Positions 31,813 through 40,116 of a DNA stretch of 52,482 nucleotides are shown here, piece by piece. The notes under the pieces are model-generated. The model saw only the letters and a program-made list of their open reading frames with translations. It made no database searches and was not told where the DNA came from. The DNA lies in contig CAILUI010000265.1 in assembly GCA_903837355.1 (NCBI GenBank), forward strand, positions 1 to 52,482, given 5' to 3'. The translations under genes and the position numbers were made by a program. The DNA is from an uncultured Victivallales bacterium (GTDB lineage Bacteria; Verrucomicrobiota; Lentisphaeria; Oligosphaerales; JAFGRS01). Numbering within the stretch: position 1 is the stretch's first letter; the number at the start of each line of letters is the position of its first letter.

Positions 31813-32922
31813 TCAGAGCTGCGTAGCCTGCCGACGGCGCAGTTCCTCGACCACTTCTTTGACGCGCTGGGCCTGACTTTTGGGCACGACGAGGACGCCG
31901 TCCTCGCTGACCACGACGACGAGGTCCCGCACCCCAAGCACGGCGACCGCCATGCGCGGCGCGCCGGGGCCGTTGACGACAATGCTGTTCTGGGAATCGA
32001 TCACCACCGGATCGCCGACCAGGACGTTGCCACGACCATCGGCAGCGAGCGACCGTTCCAGGGCGTCCCAGGCCCCCAGATCATCCCAGGCGAAGCGGCC
32101 ACGGGCCACGAGCACATGCCGGGCGCCTTCCAGGAGGGCATAGTCAATGGACTTGTCCGGCAGCCGCGCGAAGATCTCGTCGGCCGCGCTCTGGTCGCCG
32201 CGGCGCAAGGCGCCCTCCAGATCATGGCAAGCGCGCGCGAAAAGCGGATTGGCGTGGGTGAGTTCAGCGAGGAAGACGTTCAGTCGCCAGAAGAACATGC
32301 CGCTGTTCCAGTAGAAGCCATCCTGGGCAACGTAGCGGCCGGCGGTTTCGGCATCGGGCTTCTCATGGAAGCGCAGCACCGGGTAGACGGGAAAGCGGCC
32401 GGCGGCACCGGCGACCGGTAGGGCATTGGCGCCGGTCTCAATGTAGCCGTAGCCGGTTTCCGGTCGGCTGGGCTGGATGCCCACCGTGACCAACGCCTCG
32501 TGCCGCTCGGCCGCAGCAAGGGCGGCGGCGATCGTGCCGTGGAAGATCTCGGGGTCCTGGATGCGCTGATCCGCAGTCAGCACGCCCATCGTGATCGCTT
32601 CTGCCGGCAGCGCCAGTTGGGTCAATACCACCGCCGCAGCATAGACCAGGCACCCCGCGGTGTTGCGCTTGCACGGCTCCCCGATGACCTGGTCCGGGCG
32701 CAGGCCGGTGCCGGCAGCCAGAATGGGCGCCACCAGGTGCCGCCCGGTCACTACAAAGACATGCTCGAGGCCAACCAGAGCCGCAGCCCGGTCCACGGCC
32801 TGCTCGATCAGCGAACGCTGCGGGTCTGCCAGGCGCAGAAGCTGCTTGGGGTGACGTTCGCGCGACAAGGGCCAGAAGCGCTGCCCCGCGCCGCCCGCCA
32901 TGATGACAATGACGCGCTGCAT
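31813..32922 (-). CDS. manC: Mannose-1-phosphate guanylyltransferase
   Basis: A 369-residue nucleotidyltransferase making GDP-mannose from GTP and mannose 1-phosphate for glycan synthesis. It has the signature MAGGAGQRFWPLSRERHPKQ at residues 8-27, GEPCKRNTAGCLVYAA, the central YGYIETG and FHEKPDAETAGRYV segments, and the product-binding NSGMFFWRLNVFL. It is a single-domain enzyme without the isomerase domain of ManC/AlgA fusions. ATG at 32922 was chosen because GGAGG is 9 bases upstream and the first strand starts there. The 3' end is followed by a 9-bp repeat array. Confidence 0.92.
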   Translation of the reverse strand: MQRVIVIMAGGAGQRFWPLSRERHPKQLLRLADPQRSLIEQAVDRAAALVGLEHVFVVTGRHLVAPILAAGTGLRPDQVIGEPCKRNTAGCLVYAAAVVLTQLALPAEAITMGVLTADQRIQDPEIFHGTIAAALAAAERHEALVTVGIQPSRPETGYGYIETGANALPVAGAAGRFPVYPVLRFHEKPDAETAGRYVAQDGFYWNSGMFFWRLNVFLAELTHANPLFARACHDLEGALRRGDQSAADEIFARLPDKSIDYALLEGARHVLVARGRFAWDDLGAWDALERSLAADGRGNVLVGDPVVIDSQNSIVVNGPGAPRMAVAVLGVRDLVVVVSEDGVLVVPKSQAQRVKEVVEELRRRQATQL

Positions 32923-33062
32923 AACGTGTGCCCTCCCCTTACTCCATCTGCACCCGCCGACACGGTATACCGAGCTGGGAAAGTCTAGCGCGTCTCGGCA
33001 ACGAAGCAAGAGGCCAGGCCGGGCGGCAACGCCGAGTCAGGCCGGCGACGCCAGACGGGTCG

Positions 33063-33080
33063 GGCCCCGCGATTCGGGCT
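33063..33080 (-). terminator. Hairpin after the thioredoxin stop (shared-core type)
   Basis: GCCC (33064-33067) pairs with GGGC (33076-33079) around the loop CGCGATTC. The structure begins directly beside the stop codon at 33081-33083 on the minus strand. Its 15-base core GGCCCCGCGATTCGG recurs exactly at 35048-35062, again just after a stop. The stem is short and has no U-run, so terminator function is a guess. Confidence 0.4.
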
Positions 33081-33650
33081 TCAGTCGGCCTTGGGGGCAG
33101 CGGACGCCGCGGGGGCAGTCCCCCGCCAGGCAGCCACCCGAGCCACATAGACGTCCTTTGACTCCAGGCCGACAATCCGGTCTTTCTCCTTGCCATCAAG
33201 GAAGATGCGTACGTCGGGGATGGAGCTCACGCCGTTAGCCTTGGCCACCTCGCCGGCCTTATCCACGTTGACCTTCACCACCGTCACCGACCCGGCCCAC
33301 TCGTCAGCCAGTTCGCTGATCACCGGCAAGAGACGCTGGCAAGGGCCGCACCAGTCCGCGTAGAAGTCCACCAGCACCGGCCCCTTTGCCTGCAGTACCT
33401 GGGCCTCGAACTCGGCACTTGAGGTGATGGCGAGGAGATGCGCGGAGAGTGGCGCGTGGCTGCTGGCCTTGGCCCCCGGACGCCCGACCAACGCGAAGCC
33501 AATGAAGCCGGCCATCAAGGCGCCGTAGAGCGCTCCCCGCAAGGGCGTCGCCGTCAACGGACAGCCACCACTCTCGCAACTGCGCGTACTGCCCAACCAG
33601 GCGCCCGCGCCGGCTCCTGCCAGCACAATCAGAAGTAACTTGATCATCAT
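33081..33650 (-). CDS. Membrane-anchored thioredoxin-like protein
   Basis: A 189-residue protein. Residues 1-60 contain two hydrophobic helices separated by CESGGCPLTATPLRGALYG, a pattern I associate with the small DUF6132 family. Residues about 75-180 form a thioredoxin fold with the active site WCGPC (Cys101 and Cys104) and the cis-Pro segment SSIPDVRIF. It likely reduces or forms disulfides at the membrane. Which side the thioredoxin domain faces cannot be settled; two helices would return it to the side of the N-terminus. The start is one of two adjacent ATGs at 33650. An Ala-rich tail ends it. Confidence 0.85.
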   Translation of the reverse strand: MMIKLLLIVLAGAGAGAWLGSTRSCESGGCPLTATPLRGALYGALMAGFIGFALVGRPGAKASSHAPLSAHLLAITSSAEFEAQVLQAKGPVLVDFYADWCGPCQRLLPVISELADEWAGSVTVVKVNVDKAGEVAKANGVSSIPDVRIFLDGKEKDRIVGLESKDVYVARVAAWRGTAPAASAAPKAD

Positions 33651-33928
33651 CTATCTCCGCCTGCTCTACACTACGTCCGCACCAGGGATCACTACCCGCC
33701 AACCCAGCATCGAGCTCTTGTCCCCTCTGGGTTGACCGCCCGCCCAGCCCCTCGGTTCCCGCCAACGCGCGGAATCGTCGTAGCCAGCCGCGAGCTTCCG
33801 CATTCCGGGCCGTGGCGACGGCCAGGCTCGGAATCTGGGCTTATAGTGTCGACCTGTCGCGCCACTGGCCAGGCTCTCGTCCCCTCGGGAGTCGGCCGGT
33901 GGTGCCGGATGGCCAGAGAGGGATGACG

Positions 33929-34987
33929 ATGAGTCTAGCCAGAGCCAGCATCGCTCGCATCGCGGGCTACGTCCCGGGCGAACAGCCACGGGACCGCAGC
34001 TACATCAAGCTCAATACCAACGAGAATCCCTACCCACCCTCGCCACGGGTGGCCGCGGCCCTGCACGCCTTCGACCCGGCGCGCCTGCGCCTCTACTCCG
34101 AGCCCCTGTCGCTCGAACTGCGGCAGACGGCGACGGCCCCCTTCGGACTGACGGCAGACTGGGCCATCTGCGGGAATGGCTCGGACGACCTGCTGACCAT
34201 CGCGGTGCGCACCTTCGTTGACCAGGGCGGCAAGCTGGCCTACCCGGAGCCCAGTTACTCGCTCTACCCGGTCCTGGCCGATCTGCAAGGCGCCGGGCGC
34301 GTCCCGGTCGACCTCGATGCGGACTTCGAGCTGCCGGATGATGCGGCCTGCCGGGCCGGCGACGCGACCCTCCTCATCCTCTGCCGACCGAACGCGCCGA
34401 CGGGCAACGCCTTCCGGCTGGAGACCATGCACCGCGTCTGCCGGGAGTTCCGCGGCGTGGTCTGGATCGATGAGGCCTACGTCGACTTTGCCGACGACCA
34501 CTGCGTAGACTTCGTGCGCCAGTACCCGAATGTCGTCGTCTCGCGGACCGTCTCGAAGAGCTACTCGCTGGCCGGCCTGCGCCTGGGGGTCGCCTTCGCC
34601 CAGCCGCACCTCATCGCCGAAATGATGAAGGCAAAGGACTCGTACAATGTGGACCTGTTGACGCAGGTGCTCGGCAAGGCGGCGCTTGAGGATCGCGACT
34701 ACATGCTGGGGAACGTGCGGCGCCTGCGGGCCACCCGCGATCGGCTGTGCGCGGAGTTGCGCGGCCTGGGCTTCGAGATTCCACCCTCGCAGACGAACTT
34801 TGTCCTGGCCAAACCGCCGGTACCGGCCGACGGACTGTTCCGCGAGCTGCGCCAGCGCGGCTTTCTGGTCCGCTACTTCGACCTGGACCGCGTCCGCGAC
34901 TATATCCGCATCACCATCGGTACGGATGCGGACATGGCGGCGTTCTTGCGCACCGTGGCGGACATCCTGCGCGAGCCGGGGCGCTGA
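33929..34987 (+). CDS. hisC: Histidinol-phosphate aminotransferase
   Basis: A 352-residue PLP-dependent fold-type I aminotransferase acting in histidine synthesis (imidazole acetol phosphate to histidinol phosphate). It has KLNTNENPYPPSP near the N-terminus, GNGSDDLLTIAVRTF, the PLP-ring WIDEAYVDFAD and the Schiff-base lysine Lys210 in SRTVSKSYSLAGLRLG. ATG at 33929 is preferred over 33923 because GAGAGGG is then 6 bases upstream rather than touching the start. No other his genes are nearby, so a broader role with aromatic amino acids or an unrelated substrate is possible. Confidence 0.88.
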   Translation: MSLARASIARIAGYVPGEQPRDRSYIKLNTNENPYPPSPRVAAALHAFDPARLRLYSEPLSLELRQTATAPFGLTADWAICGNGSDDLLTIAVRTFVDQGGKLAYPEPSYSLYPVLADLQGAGRVPVDLDADFELPDDAACRAGDATLLILCRPNAPTGNAFRLETMHRVCREFRGVVWIDEAYVDFADDHCVDFVRQYPNVVVSRTVSKSYSLAGLRLGVAFAQPHLIAEMMKAKDSYNVDLLTQVLGKAALEDRDYMLGNVRRLRATRDRLCAELRGLGFEIPPSQTNFVLAKPPVPADGLFRELRQRGFLVRYFDLDRVRDYIRITIGTDADMAAFLRTVADILREPGR

Positions 34988-35045
34988 GTGCGGCGACCGT
35001 CAGCGCCGATGCCGACGGGCCGTGAGTTCCGGGCAGAGGTCGGCA

Positions 35046-35066
35046 CTGGCCCCGCGATTCGGCCAG
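35046..35066 (-). terminator. Hairpin after the secreted hydrolase stop (shared-core type)
   Basis: CTGGCC (35046-35051) pairs with GGCCAG (35061-35066) around a 9-base loop, CCGCGATTC. It starts 4 bases after the stop codon at 35071-35073 on the minus strand. It shares the 15-mer GGCCCCGCGATTCGG with the hairpin at 33063-33080. It also lies in the convergent gap behind hisC, so it could serve both strands. Confidence 0.5.
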
Positions 35067-35070
35067 GGCC

Positions 35071-37056
35071 TCACTTCGCCTGCCGTATCCAGGTGAGTTC
35101 GGGGCTCAGGCTCCAGTTCATGTCGAAGAAGCCGGCGACCTCGTGCTGGTTGGTGTCGTCGTAGTTGAACTGGCGGGTGTTGAAGACGATGAAGTCGGGC
35201 AGGAAGTCATGCTTGTGGTTGTTGCCGCACTTCTCGCCGTACAATTCGCCTGAGTAGATGACCACGTAGCGCTTCGGGTTGAGCGGGTTCGGGTAACACA
35301 TGACCAGACCCAGGCTGGCCCCTTCGTAGGTCTTGCCGGCGACCTCGTAGCGTTGCTTGCCGATCTTGATGGGCAGCCGTTCGTGCAGACGGGCCAGGAC
35401 GCGGTTGCTCTCGGGGGTACCGAAGAGGATCAGGCTACGGCTCTGGATCAGGGCCTCGGTGACCTGGCTGTCCAGCAGTACGGGCGGGCGGCCGTCGGCA
35501 AAGCGGTCCCAGTCGTCGGCCCACTTCTCCACCTGCGCCGTCAGCCGGCGATTCTCGGCCTCATCACCGGCCGTGCCTGTGACCAGAACGAAGGGCCCAT
35601 CGAAGACCTCCTCGACGGGTCCGGTCATGCCGTGCTGCTTGCGGGGCGGCCAGGCGACCGCGGGGACTGCGCCATCGGCACAGACGATCTCGAGCTCACC
35701 GGCAGCATTACGCTGCACCGGCCGCGGGCTGCCATTGACCATCGCCTTGAGGCCGTCGGCGGCCTTGATCGGCGCCTTGGCGGGATCGATGACGAGGAGG
35801 CGGACGTTCTCAGTCTTGGCTGACAGCATGGTCCCATCCTCGCTGATCCCGCAATCGATCTTGGCCGGCACGCCCCAACGCTCGAAATCGCCGATGCGGC
35901 ACCAGAAGGCGCGGTCGTACTCGAGGCTGAAGGTCGTGTAGGTGACCCGGCGCGGACTGGGTTCGCGGACGAACGCCTTCTGCCAGCTCCAGGCCTTCTC
36001 GAAGATCTCCGGTTCCCAGTAGATATAGTGGCCGGCGCCGGGTACCTCGTAGTAGGTCAGGTCGATGCCTTGGTCTTTCGCGAGCTGCACGAGGGTCCGG
36101 GACTGCTTCACCGAGACCAGCGGGTCACGCTCCCCGTGCAGGACGAAGAAGCGCTGGTTGCGGGCATTCATAACCAGGTCCACGGGATTGTCCCATTCGA
36201 GCAGCCAGCGTCGGAAGGGCGGGATCTCGTCGCGGCTGGCAGGCCAGTTGCGCAGGATCACCGGCCACCAGGTGTGCATGTCAGTCTGGCCGTCCATCGC
36301 GGTGTAGGAAGCATAACGGCCCGGGCGGCGGAAACCGATGTAGTAGCACCCGGCGCCGCCCATGGAGACGCCGGTCAGGCTGACGCGATCCGGATCGATC
36401 GGGTAGAGCTCGGAGACCTCGCGGATTGCCTCCTCGACATCCACCTCGCCGACGCCCTGGAAGTCGGTATTGCGACGGCCGTAGACGGTGAGCAGGATGA
36501 AGCCCTGGCGCTCAGCGACGGCGAAGGCGTCCTCGCCGAGGACCCACGGATCATTGACGGTGATAGAAGGCACGAAGCCGTGCAGGAAGACGAGCAGGGG
36601 CCACTTGCGGTTGGGGTCGAAGGCGGACGGTAGGCGGAGGTAATAGGGCTGGACGGTGTGATCGTTGCGGGTGAGATAGGCGAGTTCGGTGAGCGAGCCC
36701 GGCTGGGCCCGGAGCGCCTTGCCGGCCTTGGCAAGTTCCAGGGCGGCCAGGCCTTGACGGACCAGCGTGCCCGCCTGCTGGGAAGTGAAGGTGGAGTAGG
36801 TGCTGCGGCTGGCGGTGCGCACCTTCTTGGCCTGCAGCATGGCGTAGGGAACCAGGGTGCGCTCAGCCAGGTTGGCGGGCTTCCAGTCGAGATCTTCGTA
36901 GGGAGCGATGGCTTTCTGGAGGTCGGTGAGGCTGGGGAGCGTGGCATCGACAGGGGCAGGGGCAGCGGCCGCCGGGATCTCCATGAGTTGGGCGCGGCAG
37001 GACGCACCGACCACGGCAATGGCCGCAAGGACCCGCCACGCAGAACGTCTGATCAC
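35071..37056 (-). CDS. Secreted alpha/beta-hydrolase (esterase/PHB-depolymerase-like)
   Basis: A 661-residue exported hydrolase. The signal peptide covers about 1-22. The alpha/beta-hydrolase core (about 130-370) has the oxyanion strand LLVFLHGF (159-160 HG), the nucleophile elbow GVSMG with Ser231, and likely Asp311 (HGERDP) and His343 (PGAGHY), giving a complete triad. A C-terminal domain (about 375-661) includes a segment related to surface-layer or peptidase accessory domains. The substrate, an ester or peptide from polymer breakdown, is not predictable. The start is GTG (37056) with GGTGGAG 8 bases upstream. A Cys at position 20 does not fit a proper lipobox. Confidence 0.85.
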   Translation of the reverse strand: MIRRSAWRVLAAIAVVGASCRAQLMEIPAAAAPAPVDATLPSLTDLQKAIAPYEDLDWKPANLAERTLVPYAMLQAKKVRTASRSTYSTFTSQQAGTLVRQGLAALELAKAGKALRAQPGSLTELAYLTRNDHTVQPYYLRLPSAFDPNRKWPLLVFLHGFVPSITVNDPWVLGEDAFAVAERQGFILLTVYGRRNTDFQGVGEVDVEEAIREVSELYPIDPDRVSLTGVSMGGAGCYYIGFRRPGRYASYTAMDGQTDMHTWWPVILRNWPASRDEIPPFRRWLLEWDNPVDLVMNARNQRFFVLHGERDPLVSVKQSRTLVQLAKDQGIDLTYYEVPGAGHYIYWEPEIFEKAWSWQKAFVREPSPRRVTYTTFSLEYDRAFWCRIGDFERWGVPAKIDCGISEDGTMLSAKTENVRLLVIDPAKAPIKAADGLKAMVNGSPRPVQRNAAGELEIVCADGAVPAVAWPPRKQHGMTGPVEEVFDGPFVLVTGTAGDEAENRRLTAQVEKWADDWDRFADGRPPVLLDSQVTEALIQSRSLILFGTPESNRVLARLHERLPIKIGKQRYEVAGKTYEGASLGLVMCYPNPLNPKRYVVIYSGELYGEKCGNNHKHDFLPDFIVFNTRQFNYDDTNQHEVAGFFDMNWSLSPELTWIRQAK

Positions 37057-37106
37057 GCTGGTATCTCCACCTGCCGCGTGGCAGGGATCCGCTTACCGCC
37101 CTAGTG

Positions 37107-37250
37107 TGGACCGCCCACGGTCCTGCTGTCCAGCAGGATGGCCGCGAGCCGCGGCCGCTCCATTCCTTTGGACCGCCCACGGCCGCGAGCCGCGGCCGAT
37201 CCATTCCTTTGGACCGCCCACGGCCGCGTGGGCCGCGGCCGCTCCAGCCC
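37107..37250. repeat. 41-bp intergenic tandem repeat with nested palindromes
   Basis: The 14-mer TGGACCGCCCACGG occurs at 37107, 37169 and 37210. Copies 2 and 3 are 41 bases apart. Copy 1 is 62 bases before copy 2 because a perfect hairpin (TCCTGCTG, TC, CAGCAGGA; 37121-37138) is inserted. Each unit also carries a CCGCGAGCCGCGG-type palindrome and CCATTCCTTT. The block lies between the URO-D-family stop (37309, minus) and the start of the secreted hydrolase. Confidence 0.85.
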
Positions 37251-37308
37251 TGACAGCTATAGGGACGCTCGAGGCGGGGGCGGGATTGGCCGCGGGCAGG
37301 CCCGCGCT

Positions 37309-38751
37309 TCAGAACGAGAGCAAGCACTGCCAGACGAACATACTGCCCAGGCCATCGACCTGGGACCAGACGCGCTCGAGCAGGGCGGCGTCACCGGAAA
37401 TTGGCCCGACCTCCGGGCGTTTCTGGGCCCAGGGAATGCACTGCCCAGGCGGCGTACGGCCGGCAGGGAAAGGCGGCAGGCCACCGTCGCCGACGTACTC
37501 GGCCGGGGCGAAGGTCGGCGCCTCGGGGTCGCGCAGCACCAGGTCAGCGGTGTCGCTGTAGACCCCGTACTCGCGGGTGGCCTCGGTCAGGGCCCGCAGG
37601 TTCTCCGGCTGCGCATCGCTCTGGATGATGGCGCTGGCGTCCATCACGTAACCCCCGTCGGCCGCGACGCCCTCGATGACCTTGCGACAGTACTCGCGCA
37701 CAGCGGCCGGTTTGCCATGCCAGAGCATGAAGTTGGGAATGCCGCCGCTGAGGCAGAACTTCTGACCCAGCCGGCGATGCACCGCAAAGATATCGGCGGT
37801 GTCCACGTGGTAGGCGATGCTGCGGTCGGGGAGTTCGGCAAAGGCATCCAGGTGAGCATTCCAGTTGCCTTCGGCGTAGAACAGGGTCTGGTGGCCGTGC
37901 CGCCACAGTTCGAGGATGATCGGCTTGAGCGTGGGCCAGTAGATGGTGTTGAAGTGCTCAGGGGTGACGAAGGGGACGCAACCGCGGTGCATCCAGAAGC
38001 CGACGGGCAGTTGCCGGCGCGGGTCGGCACTGCACATGGCGACGTTAGCCAGGTGGGGTTGCAGCGCCTCGCAAGCCGCCTTCACCTTGGCCGGTTGCGT
38101 CATCAGGTCCATGGTCAAGCCCACGTAACCGCGCAGCTTGTCGGCCAGGATGTCCAGGGGCGCCTTGAGAATGCCCGCGATGGCCCCGGGCATGCCGAAC
38201 TCGCGGCGCAGGCGTTCACACTGCGGGCCGAAAGCCGTGAAGTACTGCAGCATGGCCATACCGCCCTTGACCAGCGCCAGGCTGCTGCGGTACGTCGACG
38301 GACTGCCCGGGGCCACGACATCCGTCGAGACCCGCGGCAGCCAGACGTTGTAGAGGAAGGCGGTCGGATCGGCGATCAGGGCGTCGTACTCGTCGGCCTT
38401 CATGAAAGCGTGCTCTTCATCAGGCTCGAGGTACTGGAAGCCCGACTGGGCCGGCACCTGGACGCCGGGGATGGCGTAGTAGCGCAGCCCGATGGCCTGG
38501 GTCAGACCGGTCCAGACGTAGACCATGTTCGGCACCATGGCATCCCAGTCGTAGTCCGCCGCGCAACGGCAGACCGCCTCGAAGGCCTGGGTGTAGTCGT
38601 GGGTGACCTCCTGGTTAGTCAACCCGGCGTGGCGCGCGGTGAACTCCGCCACAAAGGGCCGGATCGGCACGCGATCCGGTTTCTCGTTGCGCAGTGCGGT
38701 CAGGTAACGGGTGAGGCGCTGGCGATAGAGTCGTTCGGTATCAACGGGCAT
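37309..38751 (-). CDS. Uroporphyrinogen decarboxylase-family protein (second paralogue)
   Basis: A 480-residue member of the URO-D superfamily, over 120 residues longer than the copy at 4453. It starts with LRNEKPDRVPIRPFVAEF and has LALVKGGMAMLQYF, FWMHRGCVPFVTPEHFNTIY and the C-terminal KFCLSGGIPNFML. The HxC zinc motif of methylcobamide:CoM methyltransferases is absent (the equivalent stretch reads LFYAEGNW). Its substrate is therefore unknown; corrinoid or folate-linked methyl transfer is one possibility. GGAG lies 9 bases before the ATG. It is followed by the 41-bp repeats. Confidence 0.75.
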   Translation of the reverse strand: MPVDTERLYRQRLTRYLTALRNEKPDRVPIRPFVAEFTARHAGLTNQEVTHDYTQAFEAVCRCAADYDWDAMVPNMVYVWTGLTQAIGLRYYAIPGVQVPAQSGFQYLEPDEEHAFMKADEYDALIADPTAFLYNVWLPRVSTDVVAPGSPSTYRSSLALVKGGMAMLQYFTAFGPQCERLRREFGMPGAIAGILKAPLDILADKLRGYVGLTMDLMTQPAKVKAACEALQPHLANVAMCSADPRRQLPVGFWMHRGCVPFVTPEHFNTIYWPTLKPIILELWRHGHQTLFYAEGNWNAHLDAFAELPDRSIAYHVDTADIFAVHRRLGQKFCLSGGIPNFMLWHGKPAAVREYCRKVIEGVAADGGYVMDASAIIQSDAQPENLRALTEATREYGVYSDTADLVLRDPEAPTFAPAEYVGDGGLPPFPAGRTPPGQCIPWAQKRPEVGPISGDAALLERVWSQVDGLGSMFVWQCLLSF

Positions 38752-38823
38752 GCGCGTCGTCTCCGAGTTGAGGTCTGTCCGCCTGCTGACGCGCGCGGCG
38801 CGGATGGGGACGCCGACGCGCGG

Positions 38824-39870
38824 CTACCACTGGACGCCGAACATAGCGCAGTTGATGCCGCTGCCGATGCCCATCAGGACGACTTTGTCGCCCTTGTGCA
38901 GGCGCCCAGCTTCTTCAGCCATGGCTGTTGTCACCGGCAGCGAGGCCGCGCCGCAGTTACCGAGGAACTCGAAGGTCGAGTAGTCCTTGGCGAGGTCCAA
39001 CCCCAGGCGGTCGAATAGGGCATCGCGGTGGGCTTTGCCGACCTGATGACCGCAGACGGCATCCGGCGACTCGTTGGTCCAGCCGAGCACCTTCTTGATG
39101 CGCTCCCAGGTCTTGGCGGCGGCCTCGACCCCGCGTAGCAACAGCTCCTGCGAATCGGTCACCATCACCGGACAGTTGCGGCCGTCCATGGCGATGTCGG
39201 CGCCCCCCTGGCAAAGGTGGTTTCCGGAGGTATCCGAGTAGTGTGCGGCGCCCAGCACGCGGTGACCGTTGGCGCTCTTGGAGACGTGGCGCATGAGGAC
39301 CGCGGTCGCGACCGAGCCGATGGTCAGGCTGGCGATCTGGTCTTTGATGCTGCGGCGCGTCAGGGTCTCGTCGCGATTTAACTGCGCGATGGTGCCCTCC
39401 ACCAGCGGGCCACCGTTCTCGCCGGCTACGACCAGGCCCGACTCGACCTGGCCGAGTTGGATCATGTTGGCCATCATCATCATGCCCGTCATGACCCCGA
39501 GGCAGGCGTTGGAGATATCGAAGTTGAGGGCGTGGCTGGGCAGCTTCAGCAGACGATGTACAGCGGTCGAGGTGGCCGGTTCGACAAAGTCCCGCGACAC
39601 GGCGCAGTGCAGCAGGCAGTCGATTTGCTCCGGCGCGAGTTCGGCCTTGGCAATGGCACGACGGCCGGCCTCGGCGCTCACCTGGCTGGGCAGGGTGCCC
39701 GCGCCCCAGAAGCGGCGCTCGCGGATGCCCGTCATGAGTTCCAGACGACCCTCGGGCAGGTGCAGCCGGTCGTAGAGGGGCCGGAGCAGCCGCTCAATAG
39801 CCGCCGTGGTCACCCGGCGCTCCGGGAGAACATAGGAAATGGCTTCGATGCAAACATCTGTGTAGCGCAT
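38824..39870 (-). CDS. OleA-like beta-ketoacyl synthase III
   Basis: A 348-residue thiolase-fold condensing enzyme. The triad is complete: Cys123 (DISNACLG), His275 (CGHQVGKAH) and Asn305 (FLGNCGAAS). The sequence resembles OleA, which joins two acyl-CoAs head to head, more than FabH: GIRERRFW, VSRDFVEPATS and the terminal GIGSGINCAMFGVQW all match what I recall of OleA. Glu97 sits where OleA has its catalytic glutamate. OleB, OleC and OleD are not nearby. Instead a FabF-type synthase and an acyl carrier protein are divergent from it, so it may prime a dedicated fatty-acid or polyketide-like pathway. ATG at 39870 has no clear ribosome-binding site. Confidence 0.85.
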   Translation of the reverse strand: MRYTDVCIEAISYVLPERRVTTAAIERLLRPLYDRLHLPEGRLELMTGIRERRFWGAGTLPSQVSAEAGRRAIAKAELAPEQIDCLLHCAVSRDFVEPATSTAVHRLLKLPSHALNFDISNACLGVMTGMMMMANMIQLGQVESGLVVAGENGGPLVEGTIAQLNRDETLTRRSIKDQIASLTIGSVATAVLMRHVSKSANGHRVLGAAHYSDTSGNHLCQGGADIAMDGRNCPVMVTDSQELLLRGVEAAAKTWERIKKVLGWTNESPDAVCGHQVGKAHRDALFDRLGLDLAKDYSTFEFLGNCGAASLPVTTAMAEEAGRLHKGDKVVLMGIGSGINCAMFGVQW

Positions 39871-40116
39871 GGCTGCTACGTGTATTGTCGACCAGACCAC
39901 TCAGTTGCGGCGGCGCCCTGCGCTAACCGCGGGCACGGAATGCACCGCTGCAGCACGGGCAGCGACTCGTCGGAACAAGTCACAAACTATACCCGTACAG
40001 GGGCCTGCACGCAAGCCGGTGGCCCGACGGCTTTCCACACTCACTGCGAGGCCCTATATTGCCCGGTTGCACAAAGGTGGCACACGCTCCCCAGAACCAA
40101 GAGTTCGACGAACGGC
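39871..40116. promoter_or_regulatory. Divergent promoter region of the acyl-condensation locus
   Basis: These 246 bases separate two divergent synthase genes and are less GC-rich than the flanks. Both promoters should lie here. I see no unambiguous -35/-10 pair or operator repeat, so this is assigned from gene arrangement only. Confidence 0.4.

Noticed and set aside
33830..33860. TATAGT promoter upstream of hisC
   Set aside because: The hexamer is present near 33842, but no -35-like sequence lies 16-18 bases upstream, so it is not listed as a feature.
37138..39018. Plus-strand frame of 626 codons across the second URO-D gene
   Set aside because: It runs through the 41-bp repeats and antisense to two well-supported genes, and its product looks like shadow sequence.
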